From positions 1,612,001 through 1,676,000 of the forward strand of contig OZ252146.1 in the NCBI GenBank assembly GCA_965248735.1: a stretch of 64,000 nucleotides of DNA, in the 5' to 3' direction. The stretch's first letter is position 1; each line of letters begins with the position of its first letter. Made by a program: the position numbers and the translations under genes. This document shows, in pieces, positions 55,914 through 64,000 of this stretch. The notes under the pieces were generated by a model. The model did not search any database, was not told where the DNA came from, and saw only the letters and a list, made by a program, of their open reading frames with translations. This stretch comes from Aldehydirespirator sp965248735. Its GTDB lineage: Bacteria; Actinomycetota; Acidimicrobiia; Acidimicrobiales; Aldehydirespiratoraceae.

Positions 55914-56321
55914 GTGAAAGAGGGCGTCAGCAGCCTCTCCGATGCCGGGGTAGTGGGGATCGGCACCGACCTGGTCGATGTCGACCGCTTCCGCACGGTG
56001 CTCCGGCGGCGCCCATCGGTGGCCGAGCGCCTGTTCACGGCCCGCGAGCGGACCTACGCGCAGCGAGCCGTCGATCCGGCTGTCCGGCTGGCCGCCCGCT
56101 TCGCGGCCAAGGAGGCTGCCCTCAAGGCCCTCGGCTACGGCCTCGGGGGGATGCGAATGGCCGACATCGAAGTGGTTCGCGACGGCGACGGCCGTCCCGA
56201 GCTCGTGCTCCACGGCGACGCCCGAATGAGGGCGGCCGAGCACGGCGTCGGCCGCTGGCTCGTCTCCCTCTCCCACACCGACCACCTGGCCCAGGCGACG
56301 GTTGTAGCGCTGACCCGCTGA
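55914..56321 (+). CDS. acpS: Holo-[acyl-carrier-protein] synthase
   Basis: The roughly 135-residue enzyme transfers phosphopantetheine from CoA to ACP. VGIGTDLVDVDRFR and ARFAAKEAALKALG carry the conserved Asp and Glu that bind magnesium. WLVSLSHTDHLAQATVV is conserved. The start is uncertain: GTG 55914 is used, GTG 55953 gives the tightest family match, and ATG 55881 is possible. Confidence 0.92.
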   Translation: MKEGVSSLSDAGVVGIGTDLVDVDRFRTVLRRRPSVAERLFTARERTYAQRAVDPAVRLAARFAAKEAALKALGYGLGGMRMADIEVVRDGDGRPELVLHGDARMRAAEHGVGRWLVSLSHTDHLAQATVVALTR

Positions 56322-56442
56322 AGCGGTCCACCGCGACTCGCCAATGCTGGGCTTGCGGCTGATCATTCTCCGCGCGGCCGCGACGGCTGTCGCAAGCTCT
56401 GGGCCTAGCCCGCTGGTGCCCGTCAGTCGGTAGGCAGAAAAC

Positions 56443-56464
56443 GGCCCCGGCCACGGCCGGGGCC
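56443..56464. terminator. GC-rich hairpin after acpS
   Basis: GGCCCCGGCC and GGCCGGGGCC are perfect 10-base arms with a two-base loop. No T-run follows on either strand, so factor-independent termination is doubtful. The structure may still mark the end of the glmM-glmS-acpS unit. The rest of 56322-56540 shows no gene. Confidence 0.4.
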
Positions 56465-56540
56465 GGGGCCCGAGGCTACTCACCCCGGGGTGGTGCATGC
56501 AGAATATCACGAGGTGTAAGCAATCGAGTTCGGCCACTTC

Positions 56541-56915
56541 TTGGCGACTAGCGTCGAGTGTCGCAGGTGCGGCTTCGTGAGGACGAAGAGAGAGGAGAAG
56601 AAGACCGACGTGAACATGGCGGTTCGACTCTTGGAGGACGCTTTCGACGACCGCTTCGACTTGGCGATCGTGGTCTCTGCTGACAGCGATCTCGTGCCCC
56701 CGATCGAGGCCGTGCGCCGCCGATTCCCGAGCAAGCGTGTGATGGTGGCTTTCCCGCCGCAGCGACGCTCGGCCCAACTCCGAAGGGCCGCAGATGCTGC
56801 GTACCACCTCTCAGGCCCCACTATCCGGTCGAGCCGGCTCCCGGATCCCGTGATGGCTCCCTCTGGAGTCGAGTTGCGCGCACCTCGGGGATGGCTTCCG
56901 AAGCCACGGGCGTGA
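56541..56915 (+). pseudogene. NYN-domain protein fragment lacking its N-terminal part
   Basis: The fragment of about 124 residues keeps the C-terminal half of an NYN (PIN-like) ribonuclease domain. KREEKKTDVNMAVRLLEDAF and LAIVVSADSDLVPPI carry Asp residues of the active site, followed by RVMVAFPPQRRSAQLRRAADA. The first strand with its catalytic Asp and start region is absent. A stop lies in frame at about 56508-56510, 33 bases before the TTG used here. It is most likely a remnant. Confidence 0.7.
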
Positions 56916-56923
56916 ACTGAGCG

Positions 56924-58273
56924 ATGATTCCGGTCGTTACGCCGGCTCGGATGGCAGAGATAGACGCGGCTGCGCCCGAGTCGACGGACGTGTTGATCGA
57001 GCGGGCCGGCGCGGCCGTGGCCCGGGCCGCGGTGGAGGTGATGGGCGGACGGTACGGGCGCCGAGCAGTGGTGCTCGCCGGTCCCGGCAACAATGGCGCC
57101 GACGGGCGGACCGCGGCGATCCGGCTGCGGCGGGCCGGCGTGCGGGTCACGGTGCTGTCAGCCACGGAGCCGCCGAAGGAGCTTCCCGGAGCCGACCTCT
57201 ACATCGACGCCGCCTTCGGGACCGGGCTGTCGAGGCCCTACGCCCCGCCCTCCAGAGCCCGGCCTCAAGCGCCGGTGCTGGCCGTCGACATACCCAGCGG
57301 GCTTGACGGGCTGACCGGCGTGGTGCTGGGCGGGCCGGTCTGGCACGCTCAGCGCACCGTCACGTTCGCGGCGCTCAAACCGGGCCTGCTGTTCGGCGAC
57401 GGCCCCGCCGCCTGCGGCGACACGACCGTCGCTGACATCGGCCTAACCGTCGGCGATGACGATGGTGACGCCGGCGCGCTGTTCACTGACGGCGACGTCG
57501 AGGCGCTGCCAGCAGGCACCGGCGCGACCCATAAGTGGCATGCGGCCGCGTTGGTAGTGGCCGGCTCGCCCGGCATGGGCGGTGCAGCGTCACTGGCCTG
57601 TGCAGCCGCGCTGCGCAGCGGAGCCCGCATGGTTCATCTCAGCGCGCCCGCCTCAGCGGGCGTGGCTTCGCCCATAGAGGTGGTGCGATCCGAGCCGCCC
57701 CTGGAGGTGGACGCGGGTCGCTTCGCGGTGTGCGCGGCCGGACCGGGCCTGGGCACCGGCGAACAGGCCGCGAGGCGTCTCGCCGACGTGCTCGCGCTCG
57801 ACTTGCCCACGGTGATCGACGCCGACGGCCTGCGACTGCTGCGCGACCCGGCGGTGGCGGCCGCTATGGACCAGCGCCGGAACCGCTCGGTCCCCGCCGT
57901 ACTCACGCCCCATGACGGTGAGTTTGAGGCCCTGATGGGTTGCAGACCCGGGCCGGACCGCCTCGCCGCGGCCCGAGCGGCCGCGGCACAGCTTCATGCC
58001 GTGGTACTGCTCAAGGGGGGCCCGACTGTGGTGGCCGACCCGCATGGGCGGGCCCGGATCGTCTCCAGCGGCTCAGCCCGGCTGGCCAGCGCCGGGACCG
58101 GCGACGTTCTCACCGGCATGATCGCGGGTCGCCTGGCCGTCTTCGGACCGCAGCGCCTGCTCCACCGCGTCGCCGAGGCCGCCCACCTCCATGGAAGGGC
58201 CGCATCCACCGCCGGGGGGCCCCGTCTGATGGCCAGCGACCTGCTGCAAGCGTTGCGTGCGGTCGCGCCGTGA
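56924..58273 (+). CDS. nnr: Bifunctional NAD(P)H-hydrate epimerase / ADP-dependent dehydratase
   Basis: The 449-residue protein joins a YjeF_N epimerase (residues 1-180; LAGPGNNGADGRTAA, DAAFGTGL, AVDIPSGLDG) and a carbohydrate-kinase-type dehydratase (from about 185; GSPGMGGAASLACAAALRSGA, LTPHDGEFEALMG, LASAGTGDVLTGMIAG). Together they repair hydrated NADH and NADPH. ATG 56924 is used. alr follows 33 bases later, a common pairing. Confidence 0.95.
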   Translation: MIPVVTPARMAEIDAAAPESTDVLIERAGAAVARAAVEVMGGRYGRRAVVLAGPGNNGADGRTAAIRLRRAGVRVTVLSATEPPKELPGADLYIDAAFGTGLSRPYAPPSRARPQAPVLAVDIPSGLDGLTGVVLGGPVWHAQRTVTFAALKPGLLFGDGPAACGDTTVADIGLTVGDDDGDAGALFTDGDVEALPAGTGATHKWHAAALVVAGSPGMGGAASLACAAALRSGARMVHLSAPASAGVASPIEVVRSEPPLEVDAGRFAVCAAGPGLGTGEQAARRLADVLALDLPTVIDADGLRLLRDPAVAAAMDQRRNRSVPAVLTPHDGEFEALMGCRPGPDRLAAARAAAAQLHAVVLLKGGPTVVADPHGRARIVSSGSARLASAGTGDVLTGMIAGRLAVFGPQRLLHRVAEAAHLHGRAASTAGGPRLMASDLLQALRAVAP

Positions 58274-58306
58274 GCACCAGCGGACTGTCGTGAGCGCGGT
58301 AGCGCC

Positions 58307-59440
58307 ATGAGCGCCGCCCACCTGTTGTCGACGGTGGCGCGGGTGCGGTCCGCGGCCATCGAGTCCAACGTCCGCCGCCTGGCCGAAGTGGCCGAGGGCG
58401 CGGCCCTCTGCGCTGTGGTCAAGGCCGACGGATACGGCCACGGTGCGGTCGCGGCGGCTCGGGCCGCGCTCGCGGGCGGAGCATCGTGGCTGGCGGTGGC
58501 CACCATCTCCGAGGCTCTGGAACTGGCCGAGATCGGCGACGGTGATGTGCCCGTGCTCGTCTTGTCGGAGATCGCCCCGGTGTTCGCGGCGGAGGCGGCT
58601 GCCCGGTGCCCGACACAGGTCCGGTTCACGGTGGCGTCGGTGCCGGGGATACGCGCGCTGGCCGCGGTGAGACCCGAGCGGCTCATCCACCTCAAAGTCG
58701 ACACCGGCATGCATCGGATGGGTGCCGCACCCGAAGAGCTTCCGGCGGTCGCGGAGGCTATACGCGAGGTGAGGCCGAATGTGCGTTTGGAGGGGCTGTG
58801 GACCCATCTGGCCGTCGCGGACGCTCCGAACGACCCCTTCACCGCGGAGCAGCTGTCACGCTTCGATCGGGCGCTGCTGGAAATGGCGCGTCGCGGCCTG
58901 TCCCCCGGACTCGTCCACGCGGCCAACTCGGCCGGGCTGCTGGCTCATCGCGATGCACGCCGAGACCTCGTGCGGGCCGGCATCGCCATCTACGGCGTCC
59001 CGCCCTCGCGGGCGCTCGAGGGCTTAGTTGAGCTCAAGCCGGCACTGGAGCTGCTGTCGCGCATCACCGCGGTGAGAACCGTGACCCGTGGCGAGAGCGT
59101 CTCTTACGGCCGACACTGGTGGGCTGACGAACCTGCCCGGGTGGCCACGGTTGCGGTCGGCTACGCCGACGGCGTGCGGCGCGATAGCGGCCAGGCCGGC
59201 GTCGCGGTGCTGGTGCGGGGCCAGCGGTGCCCGATCGTGGGCACGGTGACGATGGACCAGCTCATGGTCGCATTGGATCCCGCCATCGCCGACGAGGCAG
59301 ACGTGGGCGACGAAGTTGTGCTGATCGGTCGCCAGGGCGTTGAGGAGATCACGGCGACAGAGGTTGCCGAACGGCTCGGAACCATCGCCTACGAGGTGCT
59401 GACTTCAATTTCATCCCGAGTGCCCCGCCGGACCGTCTAG
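58307..59440 (+). CDS. alr: Alanine racemase
   Basis: The 377-residue PLP enzyme makes D-alanine for peptidoglycan. The PLP lysine is in AVVKADGYGHGAVAAA. The second catalytic region is VSYGRHWWADEPARVATVAVGYADG, with the Tyr of AIYGVPPS in the barrel. VGTVTMDQLMV is conserved. Length is normal. Confidence 0.96.
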   Translation: MSAAHLLSTVARVRSAAIESNVRRLAEVAEGAALCAVVKADGYGHGAVAAARAALAGGASWLAVATISEALELAEIGDGDVPVLVLSEIAPVFAAEAAARCPTQVRFTVASVPGIRALAAVRPERLIHLKVDTGMHRMGAAPEELPAVAEAIREVRPNVRLEGLWTHLAVADAPNDPFTAEQLSRFDRALLEMARRGLSPGLVHAANSAGLLAHRDARRDLVRAGIAIYGVPPSRALEGLVELKPALELLSRITAVRTVTRGESVSYGRHWWADEPARVATVAVGYADGVRRDSGQAGVAVLVRGQRCPIVGTVTMDQLMVALDPAIADEADVGDEVVLIGRQGVEEITATEVAERLGTIAYEVLTSISSRVPRRTV

Positions 59441-59471
59441 CCGGGTGGTCGACTATCGGCCCGCCTCGTGG

Positions 59472-59520
59472 GATATTTCAGTAGTTGTGCTCGCATAGTC
59501 GGCACAGCTGCTGAAATATC
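59472..59520. promoter_or_regulatory. 19-base-arm inverted repeat between alr and the S58 peptidase gene
   Basis: GATATTTCAGTAGTTGTGC (59472-59490) pairs with GCACAGCTGCTGAAATATC (59502-59520) with two mismatches around an 11-base loop. It is AT-richer than its surroundings, lacks a T-tail, and lies 32 bases before the next start. It could be an operator, an RNA hairpin affecting the downstream gene, or a terminator for alr. Confidence 0.6.
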
Positions 59521-59551
59521 GGCAAGCAGACGATCGATGGAGGCTGGGACC

Positions 59552-60433
59552 ATGGCGACGGACCTGCAGATCCCGGGAGTGGAGATCGGCCACTGGGCCG
59601 ATCCGGTGGCCCGCACCGGTTGCAGCGTGATCGTGTGTCCGCCCGGCACTACCGCCTCCGGCGAGGTGCGGGGCGGCGCCCCGGCCACCCGCGACTTCGC
59701 ACTGCTGGCGCCCGAGCGGCTCATCGAATGCGTCGACGCAGTCGTGCTCACCGGCGGCTCGGCCTTCGGTCTGGCCGCGGCCGACGGCGTGATGGAGGTC
59801 CTCGAAGCCGAGGGCCGAGGGTTCGAGACGGCCCACGGGAAGGTGCCGATCGTGGTGGCCATGGCTCTCTACGACCTCGGCGTGGGGGACTCAGCCGTGC
59901 GCCCCGACGCTGCGGCCGGGCGCCACGCGGCCGCGAATCGGGGGACTTCCACCGAGACCGGCGCAGTGGGAGCCGGCACGGGCGCCACAGTGTCCAAGTG
60001 GCTCGGCGCCGACAACGCGGAGCCCGGCGGTCTGGGGGTGGCCACCGCACGGCGCGGCGAGCTCATCGTCACCGCGGTGGTCGCGCTCAACGCCGCGGGC
60101 AGCCCCGGTCCGGAAGCGGCTGGCATGCTCGAACAGATCGCCGCCGGGTCTTTCACCCGGTGGGAGTCCCGGTCCGATCCCTTCTCCAACACCACGGTGT
60201 GCGCGGTGCTCACCAACGCCGCCCTGTCCAAGCTCGACTGCTTCTGGGTGGCCCAGGGTGGCCACGACGGCCTGGCCCGCGAGCTGGTTCCGGCCCACTC
60301 CCGCAGCGACGGCGATGCCGTGGTGGCCGCGGCCACCGGTCCCGTGCCCGCCGACGTCGACGATGTGCGGCTGCTGGCGGTGGCGGCAGTGGCCAAGGCG
60401 GTTCGCTGCGCCGTCGGTACGATCGAAGGGTGA
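59552..60433 (+). CDS. Peptidase family S58 (DmpA-like) protein
   Basis: The 293-residue protein resembles the self-cleaving aminopeptidase/P1 family. GVEIGHWAD, LTGGSAFGLAAADGVMEVLE, GAGTGATVSKW and the segment SDPFSNTTVCAVLTNAAL are family features. The Asn-Thr-Thr region is near the expected autoproteolysis site. ATG 59552 has GGAGG upstream. Bacterial members cleave D-amino-acid or beta-peptides, and the substrate here is unknown. Confidence 0.85.
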   Translation: MATDLQIPGVEIGHWADPVARTGCSVIVCPPGTTASGEVRGGAPATRDFALLAPERLIECVDAVVLTGGSAFGLAAADGVMEVLEAEGRGFETAHGKVPIVVAMALYDLGVGDSAVRPDAAAGRHAAANRGTSTETGAVGAGTGATVSKWLGADNAEPGGLGVATARRGELIVTAVVALNAAGSPGPEAAGMLEQIAAGSFTRWESRSDPFSNTTVCAVLTNAALSKLDCFWVAQGGHDGLARELVPAHSRSDGDAVVAAATGPVPADVDDVRLLAVAAVAKAVRCAVGTIEG

Positions 60434-60559
60434 CGGCAGCCCCTCTCGACGCCCCCGCCATGTCTGCGGCGCTGTCTGCAGTCCCCGGCTGTCCGGACCC
60501 GACACGCGGGACCACGAGCAGCACGGCGGCGAGCTGCGCGGTTCCCGCCCCCGCGCCAG

Positions 60560-61048
60560 GTGTGGATGCTCGCGTGTAGGACCGCCGGCGTTGACGAGAC
60601 GCGGGCGCTGGGCGGTGCTGTGGCCACCACTGTCGACGTTGGCGACGTCGTGGTGCTGGTGGGCGACCTGGGCGCGGGCAAGACGGCGTTCGTGCAGGGG
60701 TTCGCGGCATCCCTCGGGGTGACGGCTCCGGTCACGAGCCCGACCTTCACGCTGGCCAACCGCTACGAGGGTCGTCTGGCTGTGAACCACCTCGACGTCT
60801 ACCGCTTCGAGCACTTCGAGGAGGTTCGAGACCTGGCCCTGCCCGAGATCCTCGAGGATGGGGTCACTCTGGTGGAGTGGGGCGACACCATCTCGTCGGC
60901 GCTGCCCGCCGAGCACCTGTCGGTGACGATCCGCTTCGGGGAGGGCGACGACGACCGCAGCTTCGAGTTTCGCGGCTGGGGGGAGGGGTGGCGCGGCCGC
61001 GCCGCCCGGATGGGCGCCGCGCTCGAGCCCTGGTGCCGGTCTTGCTGA
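60560..61048 (+). CDS. tsaE: tRNA t6A biosynthesis ATPase TsaE
   Basis: The 162-residue P-loop protein has VGDLGAGKTAFVQGFA and SPTFTLANRYEG, followed by HLDVYRF and LVEWGD. It drives the TsaB-TsaD complex that makes threonylcarbamoyladenosine-37. GTG 60560 is used. It is followed by tsaB and tsaD. Confidence 0.94.
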   Translation: MWMLACRTAGVDETRALGGAVATTVDVGDVVVLVGDLGAGKTAFVQGFAASLGVTAPVTSPTFTLANRYEGRLAVNHLDVYRFEHFEEVRDLALPEILEDGVTLVEWGDTISSALPAEHLSVTIRFGEGDDDRSFEFRGWGEGWRGRAARMGAALEPWCRSC

Positions 61049-61112
61049 TGGCGGAGACCCGCACGGGCTTCGCCCGGCCACGGCCGGCTGGGCCCGTCCC
61101 GGAGCGTTCGCA

Positions 61113-61808
61113 ATGCTGATCCTCGGCATCGAGTCGGCTACCGGCAGCGTCGGCTGCGCCATCGGCGGCCACGAGGGTGTTCTGGCCTCGGTGCAGACGA
61201 CCCGGGACCGCCGCCACGCCGAGTTGCTCGCCCCCCAGATCCAGACGGCGTGCGCCAATGCCGGTGTGGCCCTGGGCGACCTGGGCGCGATCGCCGTGGA
61301 TGTCGGCCCGGGCCTCTACACCGGCTTGCGGGTGGGCGTGACCACCGCGATCACGATGGCGCACGCCCTGCGGGTGCCGATCGTCCCGGTCACGAGCCTC
61401 GATCTGGTCGCCTACCGGATGTGCCACGCGGGCCGCATCATCGCCGCAGTCATCGACGCGCGCCGCGGCGAGGTGTTTCACGCCATGTATCGCTGCGTGC
61501 CCGCGGGAGTCCAGCGTCTGACTGAGCCCGCCGTCGCATCGCCCGACCGCCTGGTGTCGCAGATGATGGCCGACCGGGTCGAGACTCTCGTCGTGGGGGA
61601 CGGCGCGGTCAGGTACAGATCGATGTTCGAGGGGCAGCGGGGGGTCGAGCTGGCCGACCCCGGATTCGCCCACCCCTCGGCGGAGTGCCTGGTACTGCTG
61701 GCCCACGCCCGAGCTCTGCGCGAGGACTTCGTGCGCCCCGACGAGGTTGAGCCGCTCTACTTGCGCCGCCCCGATGCACAGCCCAGCAGAAGTCCGAGCC
61801 CCCCATGA
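61113..61808 (+). CDS. tsaB: tRNA t6A biosynthesis protein TsaB
   Basis: The 231-residue ASKHA-fold partner of TsaD starts MLILGIESATGSVGCAI, with VDVGPGLYTGLRVGVTTA and VIDARRGEVFHAMY. The rimI gene often found between tsaB and tsaD is absent. tsaD overlaps the stop by four bases. Confidence 0.94.
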   Translation: MLILGIESATGSVGCAIGGHEGVLASVQTTRDRRHAELLAPQIQTACANAGVALGDLGAIAVDVGPGLYTGLRVGVTTAITMAHALRVPIVPVTSLDLVAYRMCHAGRIIAAVIDARRGEVFHAMYRCVPAGVQRLTEPAVASPDRLVSQMMADRVETLVVGDGAVRYRSMFEGQRGVELADPGFAHPSAECLVLLAHARALREDFVRPDEVEPLYLRRPDAQPSRSPSPP

Positions 61809-62833
61809 CCGCGGCTGAGCCGATCGTGGCCGTCGATGAACCCATCCTGGGGATCGAGACCTCCTGCGACGAGACGGCCGCGGCGGTGGTCGCCGGCGGG
61901 CAGCAAGTGCTGTCGTCGGTGGTGTCCAGCCAGATCGATCTGCACGCCCGCTACGGGGGTGTCGTCCCCGAGGTCGCGGGCCGCGCCCACGTCGAGCGGC
62001 TCGTTCCCGTGATTTCGCAGGCGCTGGTGGAGTCCGCGGTCGAGGATTCCGACATCGCCGCGGTGGCGGCCACGTCCGGGCCCGGGCTGGTGGGGGCTTT
62101 GCTGGTCGGCGTGTCGGCGGCCAAGGCGCTGGCGCTCGTCTGGGACGTGCCGTTCGTGGCCGTCAACCACCTCGAGGCCCATCTCCACGCGGCCTTCCTC
62201 GACGAGCCCCACATCGAACTGCCGGTGGTGGTGGCGCTGGTCTCCGGTGGCCACACCCTGCTCGTGCTCATGGAGGACCGCCTGCGCTACCGGGTACTGG
62301 GCGCCACCCTCGACGACGCCGCGGGGGAGGCCTTCGACAAGGTGGCCCGCTTCATGGGTCTCGGATATCCGGGCGGGCCGGCCATCGACCGGCTCAGCCA
62401 CCAGGGGGATCCCGACGCCATCGCCTTTCCCCGGGCGATGCTGCGCGACGGCTGGAACTTCTCATTCAGCGGACTCAAGACCGCGGTGATCAACCACTTG
62501 CGCCGCCATCCGGACGCGCCTGTTGCGGATGTGGCCGCATCGTTCCAGGAGGCGGTGGCCGATGTGCTCGTGGCCAAGGCCCGGCGGGCCGCGGCCGAGC
62601 ACGGGGCGGTGGGTCTGTGCCTGGCCGGCGGTGTGGCCGCCAACAGCCGGCTGCGGGAGATGATGCTCGACGCCGGCACAGCCGACGGGCTGGCCGCCTA
62701 CCTGCCGAGCCGGGCCATGTGCACCGACAACGCGGCCATGGTGGCTGCGACGGCTTGGTGGCGCCTGAAGGCCGACGGGCCCTCTCCGCTCACTGCGGGC
62801 GCGGATCCGTCGCTGGGCCTGCCGGAAGGCTGA
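61805..62833 (+). CDS. tsaD: tRNA t6A threonylcarbamoyltransferase TsaD
   Basis: The 342-residue catalytic subunit has GIETSCDETAAAVV, the metal ligands in VPEVAGRAHVERL, HLEAHLHAAF, VSGGHTLLVL and the C-terminal AGGVAANSRLRE with CTDNAAMVA. Length and order with tsaE and tsaB are standard. groES follows after 158 bases with its own promoter. Confidence 0.97.
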   Translation: MTAAEPIVAVDEPILGIETSCDETAAAVVAGGQQVLSSVVSSQIDLHARYGGVVPEVAGRAHVERLVPVISQALVESAVEDSDIAAVAATSGPGLVGALLVGVSAAKALALVWDVPFVAVNHLEAHLHAAFLDEPHIELPVVVALVSGGHTLLVLMEDRLRYRVLGATLDDAAGEAFDKVARFMGLGYPGGPAIDRLSHQGDPDAIAFPRAMLRDGWNFSFSGLKTAVINHLRRHPDAPVADVAASFQEAVADVLVAKARRAAAEHGAVGLCLAGGVAANSRLREMMLDAGTADGLAAYLPSRAMCTDNAAMVAATAWWRLKADGPSPLTAGADPSLGLPEG

Positions 62834-62851
62834 AACGCGCCAACTCGCGCG

Positions 62852-62880
62852 TTGTGGTGCCCCCTTGGGGGCCGTATCGT
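62852..62880 (+). promoter_or_regulatory. Probable groES-groEL promoter
   Basis: TTGTGG (62852-62857), 17 bases, TATCGT (62875-62880). The spacer itself is a palindrome, GCCCCCTTGGGGGC. The pair directly precedes and touches the CIRCE operator, which is the expected arrangement for HrcA repression. Confidence 0.65.
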
Positions 62881-62907
62881 TGGCACTCGTCACGGGAGAG
62901 TGCCAAC
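62879..62907. promoter_or_regulatory. CIRCE operator (HrcA-binding site)
   Basis: GTTGGCACTC, nine bases, GAGTGCCAAC: perfect 10-base arms matching the CIRCE consensus TTAGCACTC-N9-GAGTGCTAA. It lies 85 bases before groES, so the operon should be repressed by HrcA and released by heat shock. Confidence 0.93.
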
Positions 62908-62991
62908 GCCCGTGTCGTGGCCGGCGGCAAGGACAGGCCGTCCCGGCCACAAGGAACAAGCCAATCCAAGAACAGGAGTCCGGGAGGACAC

Positions 62992-63282
62992 ATGAACCTG
63001 CAGCCACTAGAGGATCGCATAGTTGTGCGGCCCGGCGAAGCCGAGGAGACCACCGCCAGTGGTCTCGTCATCCCCGACACCGCCAAGGAGAAGCCCCAGC
63101 AGGGCGAGGTACTGGCGGTCGGACCCGGTCGCCGGTCCGATGACAGCGGTGAGCTCATCCCCATGGATGTCGCCACGGGCGACACCGTCGTCTATTCCAA
63201 GTACGGCGGCACCGAGATCACCGTCGACGGCGAGGACCTGCTGATCCTCAACGCCCGCGACGTGCTGGCCAAGGTCGTCTGA
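62992..63282 (+). CDS. groES: Co-chaperonin GroES
   Basis: The 96-residue lid of the GroEL cage has MNLQPLEDRIVVRPGEAEETTASGLVIPDTAKEKPQQGEV and the end DLLILNARDVLAKVV. GGGAGGA precedes ATG 62992. groEL begins eight bases after the stop. Confidence 0.98.
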   Translation: MNLQPLEDRIVVRPGEAEETTASGLVIPDTAKEKPQQGEVLAVGPGRRSDDSGELIPMDVATGDTVVYSKYGGTEITVDGEDLLILNARDVLAKVV

Positions 63283-63290
63283 GGTCGCCG

Positions 63291-64000
63291 ATGACCAAGA
63301 TCCTCAAGTTCGACGACGAGGCCCGACGCGGCCTCGAGGCGGGCGTCAACAAGCTCGCCGACGCCGTGAAGGTCACGTTGGGTCCCAAGGGCCGCAACGT
63401 GGTGCTCGACAAGAAGTTCGGGGCGCCGACGATCACCAACGACGGCGTATCAATCGCCCGAGAGGTGGAGCTCTCCGACCCGTTCGAGAACATGGGCGCC
63501 CAACTCGTGAAGGAAGTCGCCACCAAGACCAACGACATAGCCGGCGACGGCACCACCACCGCCACCGTGCTGGCCCAGGCCCTGGTGCACGAGGGGCTGC
63601 GCAACGTGGCCGCCGGCGCCAACCCGATGAGCCTCAAGCGCGGCATGGACGCCGCCGTGGACGCTGCGGTCGAATCGCTGGCCGAGCAGGCCGTGCCGGT
63701 GTCCACCGACAAGGAGAAGGTGCAGTCGGTGGCGTCGATCTCCGCGGCTGACACCGCAGTGGGAGAGACGCTGGCGGAGGCCTTCGAAAAGGTCGGCAAG
63801 GACGGCGTGATCACCGTCGAGGAGAGCAACACGTTCGGCATGGACCTCGACTTCGTCGAGGGCATGCAGTTCGACAAGGGCTACCTGTCGCCGTACTTCG
63901 TCACCGACCCGGAGCGCCAGGAGGCAGTGCTCGAGGAGCCCTATGTGCTGTTGAACCAGGGCAAGATCAGCAATGTCTCGGACATGCTGCCGATGCTTGA
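63291..64000 (+). CDS. groEL: Chaperonin GroEL, N-terminal part (runs off the window)
   Basis: About 236 residues are visible. TLGPKGRNVVLDKKFGAPTITNDGV and the ATP site EVATKTNDIAGDGTTTATVLAQ are canonical. The apical domain begins near GKDGVITVEES. The Asp in GDGTTT is the ATPase residue. The gene is the second of the groESL operon and remains open at base 64000. Confidence 0.97.
   Translation, partial: MTKILKFDDEARRGLEAGVNKLADAVKVTLGPKGRNVVLDKKFGAPTITNDGVSIAREVELSDPFENMGAQLVKEVATKTNDIAGDGTTTATVLAQALVHEGLRNVAAGANPMSLKRGMDAAVDAAVESLAEQAVPVSTDKEKVQSVASISAADTAVGETLAEAFEKVGKDGVITVEESNTFGMDLDFVEGMQFDKGYLSPYFVTDPERQEAVLEEPYVLLNQGKISNVSDMLPML

Noticed and set aside
56331..56500. Possible tRNA in the gap after acpS
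   Set aside because: No cloverleaf or T-loop could be drawn. Only a GC hairpin is present.
59468..59551. Longer start of the S58 peptidase inside the inverted repeat
   Set aside because: It would add a non-family N-terminus, whereas ATG 59552 has GGAGG at proper spacing and begins just before the family motif.

Overview
The window is a high-GC actinobacterial chromosome segment. Gene content and order (rpoB-rpoC-rpsL-rpsG-fusA-tuf-rpsJ, the S10/spc/alpha ribosomal block, truA, rplM-rpsI-glmM-glmS, acpS-nnr-alr, tsaE-tsaB-tsaD-groES-groEL), together with an over-long GlmS and 13E12-type DUF222/HNH genes, suggest class Acidimicrobiia. That placement is inference from memory of gene order; no search was run.

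Layout. 1-435: tail of a tyrosine phosphatase. 832-13195: rpoB, rpoC, rpsL, rpsG, fusA, tuf, rpsJ. 13176-20494: a five-gene insert that splits rpsJ from the rest of the S10 operon (DUF222/HNH protein, TrpC-like enzyme, AIM24 protein, NodB deacetylase lipoprotein, AI-2E-type permease). 20883-36726: rplC through truA, nearly unbroken. 36820-48201: an accessory island between truA and rplM, followed by a coiled-coil membrane protein and a broken MNT/HEPN pair. 49953-64000: rplM, rpsI, cell-wall and coenzyme genes (glmM, glmS, acpS, nnr, alr), an S58 peptidase, the t6A genes and the start of groESL under a CIRCE operator.

Three things stand out. First, the island is built from three consecutive cassettes, each [secreted protein] - [lipoprotein] - [type IV pilin-like protein with a G|LTTLEW processing site]. 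In two cassettes the secreted protein is a prokaryotic phospholipase A2. Two insertion sequences have entered it. Removing the IS21-type element and one copy of its CTGGGG target duplication restores an intact lipoprotein signal peptide. Second, several gene junctions in the ribosomal operons (rpsC/rplP, rpsQ/rplN, rplR/rpsE, and in decayed form rpsL/rpsG, rplO/secY, rpmJ/rpsM, rpsD/rpoA) carry tandem copies of the stop/start junction itself. This creates chains of tiny coupled ORFs that begin like the downstream gene and end like the upstream gene. Third, conserved core proteins have unusual residues: the second zinc site of the RNA polymerase beta' subunit is gone, S12 has Arg at position 88, and beta has substitutions at rifampicin-associated positions. 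A roughly 100-bp dispersed repeat lies upstream of rpoB, rplC and infA; in the last two cases it directly abuts a good -35/-10 candidate.

The core genes work as the transcription and translation machinery with SecY and adenylate kinase. The distal genes supply UDP-GlcNAc precursors, D-alanine, acyl-carrier-protein activation, NAD(P)HX repair, t6A tRNA modification and chaperonin. The island is accessory and shows active decay by insertion, frameshift and tandem duplication.
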